From: JACVRM01 sp963839815
GTDB lineage: Bacteria; Actinomycetota; Thermoleophilia; Gaiellales; Gaiellaceae
Direction of reading: 5' to 3'
DNA length: 64,000 nucleotides
NCBI GenBank assembly: GCA_963839815.1
Contig: CAWIWF010000002.1
Coordinates: forward strand, 1-64,000
Numbering within the stretch: position 1 is the stretch's first letter; each line of letters opens with the position of its first letter. Made by a program: the position numbers and the translations under genes. A model generated the notes under the pieces. It saw nothing but the letters and a program-made list of their open reading frames with translations. It made no database searches and was not told the origin of the DNA. This document shows, piece by piece, positions 19,275-29,983 of the stretch.

Positions 19275-22200
19275 CTACCAGGCCGGCGAGGCGTCGACGG
19301 CGGTGTTCGCCGTCACCTGCGTGGCTGCCCAGCTCGAGGCTGACAGCACGAAGATCTCGAAGTCGCCGTCGCGGTTGCTCGCGAAGGCGAGCATGCCGCC
19401 GTCCGTCGACCAGTCCGCACCCGAGTCGGTCGCGGGGTTGAACGTCCGCTGCGTCTGAGCAGCCGCGTTGCCCTTGGAGACGGAGTTGGGGTTCAGCGTC
19501 CAGATCTCCAAGTTGCCGGTGCGGTTGCTCGTGAAGGCGATCGTGCCGCCGTCGGGGCTCCAGTTCGGCTGCACGTCGTCGGCCGAGTTCTTGGTCAGCC
19601 GGGTGACCGCGCTCCCGTCGGCGGCGTTGAGCGAGTAGATCTCGTAGTTCCCGTCCCGGTTGGTCGTGAACGCGATCTTGCCGCCCGGCGACCAGGTCGG
19701 GCCCGCCGCGTCGTCCTTGTGGTTCGTCAGGCGGGTCTCGGTGCCGGTGGCCACGTTGATCTTCCAGATGTCGGCGTTGCCGGAGATGATGCGCACGAAG
19801 GCGATCTCGTTCCCGCTCGGCGACCAGCTGCCGAGCGCGTCGACGAACGGCGACGAGGTGAGCTTGCGCCGGTTGCGGCCGTCGGCGTCGGCGACCCAGA
19901 TGTTCACGCCGCCGCCCTCGGTGCTCGTGTAGGCGAAGCGCGAGCCGTCGGGGGCCCACGTCGGCCCGGACTGGAGGCCGGGCAGGTCGAGCACCTGCGT
20001 GCGCCCGCTGCCGTCCTGGTCGATCGAGTAGACGTCGTAGTCGCCGTCGGCGTTGCTCGTGAAGAGGATCGGCCGGCGCACGACCTGGTAGCTGACCTGA
20101 GCGGTCGTGACATTGCCGACGGCGTCCTCGGCGGTGACGCTGAACGTCTTCGTGCCGAGCGAGCCCGTGTCGATCGGCTGGCCATCGGCGGCGGTGCCGT
20201 CGCACTCGGTCGCGCCGGAGCCAGCGTCGCCGCAGGTGTAGTCGGCGGCCACCGTCGAGCCGAGCACGTAGCGACCGCCGTCGCGCGGCGTCGAGATGAA
20301 GATCGCCGGCGCCGTCGTGTCGATCGCCGCCACCGACGTGTCGTCGGAGCCGTCCGAGCCGCGGTAGTCGATCTGGTGGACGCCGTCGCCGGCGACCTGG
20401 AACGGGCCGGCGTAGGCCTGGTAGGGGGCCCCGTCGATGCTGTACTCGATCGTGACGCCGCTCTCCGACGACGCGAGCGTCACCGTGACCGCGGAGCGGT
20501 ACCAGCCGCTCGGGTGGCTGTCGCCGTCGAGCTGAGCCGAGAGCGAGCCCGGGTCGCTGTCGGCGACGACGATCGGCGCCTGGATCACCTTGCGCGAGGT
20601 GACCGCCACGTTGCCCGCGCCGTCGACGCGCCTGGATGAAGTAGGAGACGCCCGCACATCCGGTCGCGATCGCGCCGCCGCCGCTCCAGCGGTTGCTCGC
20701 CGCCGCCTTCGCGAGCTCGGCCTTCCGCCACACCCCGTCGCAGTCGCGGTAGAGGGCGAGCACGCGCCGGACCGTCCCCGGATCGCCGCTCTCGTCCGCA
20801 TCGGTGACGTCGACCGCGAAGCCGACGGTCGAGCCGACGCGGAAGATGTCCACGGGCCCGAAGAGCGGCGCTGTGAAGTCCCGCTCGCCGGCGGGCGCGT
20901 AATAGACCTTGCCCTGCTGTCGCGTGTACAGGGTCTGGATGCCGATGCCGTCCGGGTCGGGCGTGCCGTCGCTGCGGAACTGGCCGGCGAGGAGCAGCAG
21001 CTGCTGGTTGAAACTGCCGCCCGGGACGCCGACCGTGGTGATCGCCTGCAGCTTGCTGGCGGACGAGCCCTCGCCGACGAGCTCCGGCCCGCCTTCGGTG
21101 GAATCGATCTCGACCCGGCTCCAGGCGGCGTCGAAGGCCGTCCGGTCCGGGGGCGAGACGAGGTGCTCGAGGACGGCGCCGTGGGCGATGCCCACCGAGG
21201 ACGGCTGCGTCATGTCGAGGACGCTCAGCGGCTGGATCGGCCGGCGGGGCGTCACCTCGATGCCACCGTTGGCCTGGCCGGCGACCTGGAAGTACTTGCC
21301 GTTGGCCGTGTCCACCTCGTTCAGCTGCGGCTGCAGGTCGAACGACGCCGCCGTCAGCCCCGTAATCGGATCGTTGGCAGTCGAAGGCGGGCTGGCGGGC
21401 GGCGCGGCCGGCACGTCGGGCCCGTACCGGTACATCGGCAGGCCGTAGTGCGTGGCCTCGACGCTGACCTTCTCGTCGTAGAGCGTGAGCACGGTGCCCG
21501 AGGCGACGCCGATGTACTGCTGCTTGGCGGTCACGAGCGCCTTGCCGGTCGTCCGTCCCCGGAGCGCGTCGGCGAAGAGGGCGTGGAGGCGCTCCGAATA
21601 GGCGACGACGACCGTGTCGCCGAGGCCGTAGCCGGTGTTGCCGATGTACGCGACCGCACCCTCCTCCGCGGTCGTCTCGGCGAAGTCCTCGGCGAGGCCT
21701 GGTGTCGTCTGCGCCCCGACGGCCGGCCCGAAGATCGCGTTGGCGGCCGCGAAGCCCGAGTGGCAGCCCATGGTGAAGAGCAGCCGTCCGTCGAGCTTCC
21801 CGGCGGGGATGTCGCCTGTCGTGAAGAGGTCTCCGTCCAGATGCGCAGGCGCGTTGTCCAGCGCGGCTGGCAAGGCGCGATTGTGGTCGAAGTGTGCGTT
21901 GATCGAGTTGACCTGCGGCGCGCCGCTCGACGGGAAGAGCGCGTCTACGAGGTTCTGGCGCGTCCAGCTGTCGTCGATCAGCGTCCTGGCGTTGGCGCCG
22001 AAGCCGGCGAAGGCAGCGTTGACGGCGTTGGCGCCATCGGTGAGGAAGCTGTAGCCGGTGACGAGCGACGTCGTCGGCGTGATCCGCCCCAGGCGCGTCT
22101 TGAACTGCTCCACCTGCGCCACGATCTCGACCGGCTCCTCGACGAGGCGACCGAGCGCGCGCTCCGGCGTATAGAGCTGCCGGCCGAACCAGTCCTTCGG

Positions 22201-25200
22201 GTCGCGATCGCCGTAGATGTCGTCGGTCATGAGGAAGCCGTGCGCGAAGGAGCCGATGAACTGGTTGTTGCCGCCGCCGAGCGACTGCGTGTAGCCGCGC
22301 TCGTTCGCGATCTCCGACTCGTCCGGAACGCGGCTGAACGGGACGATGTCGTCGCCGCCGACGATGACGATGTTCTCGATCTGGTTCTCCATCGCCGGCG
22401 TGATCAGCGTGTCGAGGAGCCGGGAGATCGCGAGCGCGACGTCCTGCGCGAGCCGCGGCGAGCAGGGGTTCAGATCCCAGGCGGCGTAGGCGGCGGCGAC
22501 GGCGGCATCGGACTCGACCGAGACGACGGCGCTGGTGACGCCGAGGTCGGTGCGGGCGGCGAGGGTGCCGAGGCTGTTGACGACGCTCGTTGCCGCTGTC
22601 TCGCCGTAGGTGTCGCCCAGGCGCTGCTGATTCACGAGGAAGAGCGTGTTGACGCCCGGCGGGATGGTCGCGCTCGAGCCCGGGACGCCCTCGCCGGCAT
22701 GAACGCCGAAGTCGCGCGGTGCGCAGGCCGGCAGGGTCGGGGGCGGCTCCTGCGAGACCCGCAGCATGTAGGGCTCCGGGCTCTCGGCGTCCTCGTACGG
22801 ATCGATCCTGACGGTGTAGAAGCCGCCCTCGCCGAAGGAGATGAGCTCGAGGTGCTCGTTGGCGGTGCCGCGGTTGTCAGAGGTCGCGCGCAGCGTCGTT
22901 CCGGGCCCGATGCTGTCGAGCGCGACGTCCTGGAGCGTCTCCGGCGGCAGCTCCTGGGCGTGCTGCGTCAGGGGGACGTACGAGTCGATGAGCGGCTCGT
23001 TGCCGAGCGGGATGCTGTCGAGCGCCGTCGGCGCCAGGTCCGGGTTCTGCGGCCCGAAGACGACCAGGTCGTAGTCGGCGGCCAGGTGGCTCAGGTCGAG
23101 GATCGTGCGCGCGCCGTACCGGCTCGGGATCGGGATGCGCACGTAGTCGGAGTCGCCGCGGGTGATGTGGCCGAAGTACAGCGCGTCCTCCCGCAGGAGG
23201 GCGCCGTCGGACGGCTCGGAGCCCGTCTCGAGTGTCTGGCCGATCTGCACCGGCGGGGCGATTGCGGTGTCCTCGGGCAGCCCGGTGGCCCTGAGCGCCG
23301 CGTTCGCGACCAGGGAGCCGAGTGCCAGGCCCGGGCGAACCTCGAAGCTCAGGGCATAGGTCGCGCCGACCTCGGCGTCAACCGTCCAGGTCAGCTTGAG
23401 GCTGCCGGTGCTCTGCTGCGGCTCGTCGATCTCGAGCGGCGCCTCGCTGAAGTTCGAGTGCAGCACGCTCGAGCCGGACTTGTAGCGCGCGCCGGCAGGC
23501 AGCGTCACCTCGATGGTCGTGGGCACCGCCGGGCCTCCCGACCCGGAGACGGCGAAGTCGAGCTCGTAGTCGACTGTGGCGCCGTCTGTCGCGAAATCCT
23601 GGATCGGGAACAGGCCGAGCGGCAAGGCCTCCCAGTCGTACGACGCCTGGCCCTGGCCGAGCAGCAGCGAGAGCAGATCGCCGAGCGTCGCGTCGGGCGG
23701 CAGGCTGCGCGCCAGGTCGCCGACGGTGGCCCCGTTGAACTCGACGAGCGCTGCGATCAGGTCGGCGACGGTGGCCGCCGTGCCGGCGGGCAGCGACGCG
23801 ATCAGGTCGGCGATCGTCGCGCCCGACGGGTCGGGCAGGGCGTCGATCAGGTCGGCGAGCGAGACGCTCGAGCCCTCCAGCGCCGCGACGAGGTGGCCGA
23901 TCGTCGCCGCGTCGCGGATCCGGTCGGCGGCCACCGCGTCCCCGAGCGTCTTCGTGGTGTCGTCGCACCAACCGCCAGAGCAGTCGACGATGGTGTCGAT
24001 CGAGCCGGGCGCGATCGAGTCCAGCGCGATCGAGTCGAGCGCCGTGCCGGCGATGTCGATCGAGTCCAGCGGGATGCTGTCGAGCGCCGTCCCAGCGACG
24101 TCGATCGAGTCCAGCGGGATGCTGTCGAGCGCCGTCCCCTGAGGCGCGATCGAGTCGAGCGGGATCGAATCGAGCGCGGTCCCCGCGACGTCGATCGAGT
24201 CCAGCGGGATGCTGTCGAGCGCCGTCCCCTGAGGCGCGATCGAGTCGAGCGGAATCGAATCGAGCGCGGTTCCGGCCAGGTTGATCGAGTCGAGCGGGAT
24301 GCTGTCGAGCGGGATGCTGTCGAGCGCGGCGCCGCGGAGCGTCGCCTCGATCAGCGTCGTCCCTGCGAGATCGGCCGTGCTGGAGCAGGGAACGCCCTGG
24401 CGGTTGAGCTCCGCGCACCACTCGGTCAGGTTCTGCGTGGGCGTGTTCGGTTCGGCGCTGTCGACCGGGATGCTGTCGAGCGCGAGCGGGCCGATGGCGA
24501 CGGCGGCCAGATTGATCGAGTCGAGCGCCGTGCCGGCCAGGTCGAGCTGGCCGAGCGTCAGCCCGTCGGTCGGCGAATTGGCGAGCGCCATCACGTCGGC
24601 AAGCGTGACCGCGTTCAGCGGTGCTCCCGCGAGCGGCGTGCCGGCGAGCGCGGCGTTCCAGCCGCCCTCCGTGCGCAGCGGGATGTCGGAGAGATGGACG
24701 CCGCCGAGCGTCTCGCGCAGCAGCGACGGCGTCAGGCCGATGCTGTCCAGCGGGATGCTGTCGAGGGCAATGCTGTCCAGCGGGATGCTGTCGAGCGGGA
24801 TGCTGTCGAGCGGGATGCTGTCCAGCGCGGTCCCCTGCTGCGTGCCGCCGGTCGCCTGCGGCCTGGCGCCCTTCAGGGCGGAAGGCGGAATGTCGTCGAT
24901 CAGGACTTCCTCCGCCCCGGCCGGGGAGCTCGAGCTGTCGCTGCCGAAGCCGGTGATCGCCGCCGATTCCGGGCCGCCCTCCTCCACGGTCACGCAGGCC
25001 GAGAACTCCGAGGTGTTGCCGCTCGGATCCGTCGTCGTCGCGGTGATGACATACCCGAGCGGGACGGCCTGCTCGATGGAGAAGGAGAGGTCGGCGGTGC
25101 CGTCGGCGGCAGTCACGACCGTGTCTCCGAGGTAGGTCTCCCCCTCGCCGAAGCCGGGCCCGTCGCCGTCGCACGCGCTCGAGGAGAAGAACTCGACGCG

Positions 25201-28200
25201 GTAGCCGGCATCGGGGTCGCCGGGCACAGACAGCGTGCCGGTGACGGTCGTGGTGCCGGCGCCGGCCAGCGCGGAGTCGAGGTCGGGGAAGTTGAGCCGC
25301 TCGTTCGGGCCGCCGTCACAGTCCAGCTCGCCGTCGCACTCGTCGAGGTAGTCGTTGAACGTCACCCCGTCGCCACCGAGGTCGATGCCGAGTCCGATGT
25401 TGTCGTGGATCGAGTTCTGGGTAATCGTGTTGCCGGTCCCGCTCAGGACCGAGACGCCGGTCGCCGTCGATCCGTTGCCGCTGATCGTGTTGCGTGCAAT
25501 CAGGTTGTCGTTCGAGGGCGCGCCTTCGACGCCCGAGTCGATCCGCACGCCCGCGCCGACCGAGTCGACGATCTGGTTGCCGACCACCTCGTTCTCGTCG
25601 GCCCCGTTCGACAGGAGCACGTTGGTGTCGTTCTCGGCGATGGTGTTGGCCGCCGCCTCGCCGTCCTCGCCCTCAGGGCCGATGAGGTTGCCGTCCGAGC
25701 CGATCACCTTGACGCCGACGCCGTTCGGCATGGCCGAGCCCTGCGAGCGGCCGAGGGTGTTGCCCTTGACCAGGGTTTCAGTGGTCGCGCCGCCGCTGAT
25801 CTGCACCCCGGCGTCGTCGTTGCCGGCGATCACGTTGCCGGCCCCGGCCGCGGCGCCGCCGATGCTGTTCAGGGTGGCGCCGTTCGCGACGAGGACGCCG
25901 TCGCCGTTCGGCAGCTCGTCGGAACCGTCCAGGGTGGTGCCGATCCAGTTGCCGAGCACGCTGTTGTCGCTCGTGCCCGTGCCGATGATCTCGACGCCGG
26001 CGTCGTCGTTCCCCGAGATGAGGTTGCGCAGCGCGGCGCTCGTGCCGCCGACCGTGTTCCAGGTCGCGCCGCCGCTGATCGTCACGCCCGTGCTGTTCGG
26101 CTCCGAGTCGGTGCCGTTCACGTTCGTGCCGAGCAGGTTGCCGACGACCGTGTTGAAGCTCGTGCCGGCGCCGTCGATGAGGACGCCCGGCTCGAGTGTG
26201 TCGTAGCTGTTCGCGATCGCGTTGAGGTCGCTGCCCGAGCCCGTGTCGTTGCCGACGACGTTGTGCTGGGCGCCGCCGCTGATCTCGATCCCGGCGCCGT
26301 AGTTGGCGCGGTAGCCGAGGCCGTTGGGCGTCAGCCCGATCAGGTTGCCGCGGACGACCGTGCCGTCCGTGCCGGCGCCGGTGATGCGGATGCCCGGGCC
26401 GTCGTTGCCGCTGATCACGTTGCCGGGCGCCTGGCCCACAACGGTCGCAGCGCCGCCGATGGTGGTCGAGGTGCTGCCGCCGCCGACGGCGATCCCGGTG
26501 CCGTCTCCCTCGATCGACGCCGACGCGTTGGTACCGATGACGTTGCCCTGGATCGCCGTCTGCGTCGCGCCGGCGAGGACGATCTCGCCGCCGTCGTTGC
26601 CCGCGATCACGTTGCGCGCGCCCGTGCTCGTGCCGCCGACGGTGGTGTCGCTCACGCCGCTGACGTAGATGCCGGCGGCCATGTTGCCGAGGTCGGCCAC
26701 GCCGTCGGCGTCCAGGCCGATCGTGTTGCCCTGGATCACCGCCGAGTCCGCGCCCCCGGTGATCTCGATGCCCTGCCCGTTGGCGGAGATCACGTTGCCC
26801 GCCGAGCCGGATCCGATCTGGACACCCGTGGCGCCGAGGTCGACGTCGATCCCGACCGCAGTGTTCCCGAGCGCCTGGTTCCCGTCGGCGTCGGTGCCGA
26901 TCAGGTTCCCGACGATCGCAACGTCCGCCGTCGCGGCCTGCAGCACCGCGAGACCGATGACGTTGCCCGAGATCACGTTGCCGCCGCCGTCGAAGCCCCC
27001 CACGGTGACGCCGGTCGAGGCGCCTTCGATCTGGACGCCGGTGAGGCCGTTGCCGAGCGCGAGCTCGCCGTCGACGCTCGTGCCGATCCGGTTGCGCTGG
27101 ATCTCGACGTCGGTTGCATCCCTGACGAACACGCCGAAGACCCCGTTGCCCGAGATGACGTTCCGCTCGTCTGGGCCGCCGCCGATCCGGGTGCCGGTGC
27201 CCGTCGCCTCGATCCCCCGCCCCGTGTTACCGAGCCCGGTGCCGGAGGTCGCGTTGGTGCCGATGTAGTTGCCCTGGACGGCGGTGTCCGTGCCGTCGTC
27301 GGTGACGCCGTTGCCCGCGTTACCGGAGATGACGTTGCTCGCCTCGGCGTCGTTGCCGCCGATGAGCGTGCGCTCCGAGCCGGCCGAGATGAGCACGCCG
27401 CCGGCGCCGTTCGGGAAGGCGTAGTTGGCCGACGAGTCGACGCCGATCCAGTTGCCCTGGATCGTGACGTCGTCGGCGCCGTTCCGCACCGCGATCCCGT
27501 AGCCGTCGCCGAAGAGGTTGACGACAAGCCCGCGGATGGTGGTGCCGCTCGCGCCGGCCCCGGTGACCACGAGCCCGTTCGCCTCCGAGGCGCCGCTGCC
27601 GTCGATCTCGACGATCGGCGCGCCGAGGTGGCCCGGCTGCGTCGTCGCGTCGATCTCCACGGTCTCGGTGATCGCCGGCAGACCGCCCGCAGGCGAGATC
27701 CTCTGCGGCCCGGCTCCGATCGAGAACACGATCCGGTCGGGGACGGCGGTCGCGTTCGCGAGCTCGATCGCGCTGCGCAGGCTGCAGTCGTCCGCCGCGG
27801 GCGTGCACGCGCCGCCCGACTGGTCACCCGTGGTGTCGACGACGAGCGACGCGTCGGCGACGGTCACGCAGCCCGAGAGCTCCGAGGTGTTGCCATCCGG
27901 ATCCGTCGCGGTCGCCGTGATCACGGAGCCGAGGCCGAGGTCGTCGGCGGCGACGGTGAAGAGGTCGCCGGCATCGCCGGAGGCGTCGGTCGCCGCGGTC
28001 GTCGTGCCGCCCGCCTGCGCCCCCTCGCCGTTGCCGCTGGCGTCGCAGGAGTCGCTCGCGAAGAACTCGATCCGGTAGAGCGTGTCAGCGGCGCTGTCGA
28101 GCGACCAGGCGACGTCGGCGTCGCCGTCACCGTTCAGCGCCGCCGCGTGCAGCACGGGGAAGTTCTGGAGGTCGTTGGCGCCCGCGTCGGCGTCGCCCGG

Positions 28201-29781
28201 GTCGTTGGCCGTGACGCCGTTCGGCGCCAGGTCGACGCCGAGGCCGCCGTTCGCGGAGGTCAGATTCCCCTCGAGGTCGTTGCCCGTCCCCGAGCGGATC
28301 TCGATGCCGTCGCCCGCGTTGTGGGCGATCGTGTTGCCGCGCACGGTCGTGCCCGAGGCTGCGATGCCGACGCCCGGCCCGGCCACGAAGTCACCGTTGG
28401 GGATGGCCTCGCTGCCGTCCGCCGACGTCCCGATCCGGTTGCCGAGGACCTCGTTGCTGTCCCCCAGGACGTCGATCCCGCCCGTCTCGTTGCCGGAGAT
28501 GACGTTCCCCGGCTCCTCCCCCGTGCCGCCGATGACGTTGCCGGTGGCGCCGCTGCCGATCTGGATGCCGAAGGCGTCGCCTTCGCCGCCCTGGTCGTTG
28601 CCCCGGTCGGCCGTTCCGGTCGCGTCGGTGCCGATCAGGTTGCCGAGCAGCTCGTTGCCGGTGGCGGTCTCTCCGAAGATCAGGACGCCGTTGCCCTCGT
28701 TCCCGGAGATGACGTTGCGGGCAGCCGTCGCGGAGCCGCCGACGGTGTTGTCGGAGCCGCTGATCTCGATGCCGACCGCGTTCGGAGCGATCGAGGAGCC
28801 GTCGGCCTTCAGGCCGATGTAGTTGCCCTCGACGATGTTGGACGAGCCCCCGAGGTAGATGCCGGCCGCGTTGTTGCCGGAGATGACGTTGCGGTACTCG
28901 GGCGAGCTCCCGCCGATGCGATTGGACGAGCCGTTGACCCGGATGGCGGAGAAGCCGGTGTTCGCGATCGACAGCCCCGTCGGGGTGACACCGAGGTAGT
29001 TCCCCTCGACGACGTTCGCCGAGGACGCGGCCTGGATGTCGATGCCGACGCCGAAGCTCATCGTGAACCCCTGGCCCGCAATCACGTTCAGATCGCCGGC
29101 GCCGATGCCGCCGATCGCGTTGCCGGCCCCGCTCACGAGGCGAACGCCGACGCGGTTCTCGACGGCCGCGGTTCCGGCGGCGTTGGTGCCGATCCAGTTG
29201 CCGGCCACGAAGTTGCCGCTCGAGCCGAGCACGATGCCGGCACCGGTCGCGAAGCCGTTGACGACCAGGCCGCGCACCTCGCTCGAGCCGCCGTTCAGCG
29301 TCAGCCCGTCCGCGTCGGCGCCGGCGCTGCCGCCGTTCAGCACGATCAGCGGCGCGCCGACGAAGCCTTCCTGGGTCGTCGCGTCGATCGTCACCGGGCC
29401 GGTCAGCGCGGGCAGCGTGCTGACCGGGGCGATCGTGTGGACACCGGGCGTCGGGATGCTGAACTCGATCAGGTCGGAGCCGGCGGCGGCGTTCGCCCGC
29501 GCGATCGCGTCGCGGAGGCTGCAGTCCGCCGGGATCGCGAGCTCACACAGGCCGAGGCCAGCCGAGTCCGCGGTTGTGTCCACGTCGAAGGTCGCCGCGA
29601 GCGCCCCGGGTGCGAGCGCAGCGGACGCGACGGCCACCGCGGCGAGCGCGGTCGCGACCCGCCTGCCGGGCCGTGCGCCACGTCGTCTGTCGGGCGACCC
29701 CTGCCTCGAAGCCATCGGTGCGCCGCCATCCGGCGCTGCCCAAGCTCTCAGCGTGGCGGCCGCGCCACGTCTACCCCACAT
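19275..29781 (-). CDS. Giant secreted protein A: beta-helix, LDSI pentapeptides, C25-like peptidase domain, TolB-like propeller
   Basis: About 3,500 residues. ATG 29781 has ggagg four bases upstream; ATG 29715 is an alternative nearer the signal peptide (VATALAAVAVASAALAPGALA). Two CSLRDAI/CSLRSAI modules each lead into long beta-helix stretches (GNVISGN, NxIGG units, about 29.5-25.4 kb). Next come LDSI pentapeptide arrays (24.8 and 24.3-24.0 kb), ADLIxxL repeats, a DUF11-like domain, a PPC-like domain (RGDSDYVRIPIP), and a gingipain-like fold with IVIVGGDDIVPFSRVP, NAHFDHNRAL (His, ~21890) and TMGCHSGFAA (Cys, ~21765). Ig-like modules follow, then a TolB/PD40-type propeller of WSPDGGTIAFTSNR units (20.1-19.3 kb). 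One indel near 20630 breaks the frame; both sides are otherwise open. It is probably surface-attached or released. The propeller is the main difference from protein B. Confidence 0.85.
24013..24327 (-). repeat. LDSI pentapeptide array with 90-bp higher-order units (protein A)
   Basis: Fifteen DSI pentads, mostly in the pattern GTALDSIPLDSI separated by APQ or DVA. This makes a ~30-residue (90-bp) superunit repeated with minor changes. DSI is written two ways in the DNA (gatcgagtc and gatgctgtc on the plus strand), alternating along the array. Confidence 0.9.
24739..24828 (-). repeat. Six 15-bp units encoding LDSI pentapeptides (protein A)
   Basis: Six tandem 15-bp units encode ALDSIPLDSIPLDSI-type sequence directly before GLTPSLLRETLGGVHLSD. 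Here every DSI uses the AGC serine codon, whereas the matching array of protein B uses TCG or TCC. Confidence 0.9.
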
Positions 29782-29983
29782 CGGTCCTCCGCCGTCGGTT
29801 CCAGAGCACCTTTGCACGAATCCGCCAGGAACTCAAGAAAAACACCCCGGTCGGGGGTGGCACATGACTCAGAACTCCCTTGGCGAGCCGCACCGGCACC
29901 CCCGAAGCGGGCGAGAGCGCGCCAGTGGACGCCCGCGCCCGCGCCACCGGCGGCGCGCGGCAGGTCTAGATTGCTGGGAGCAG

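Noticed and set aside
13313..24828. CRISPR array suggested by regular short repeats
   Set aside because: The 15-bp units are tandem with no unique spacers, keep a coding frame and encode LDSI pentapeptides.
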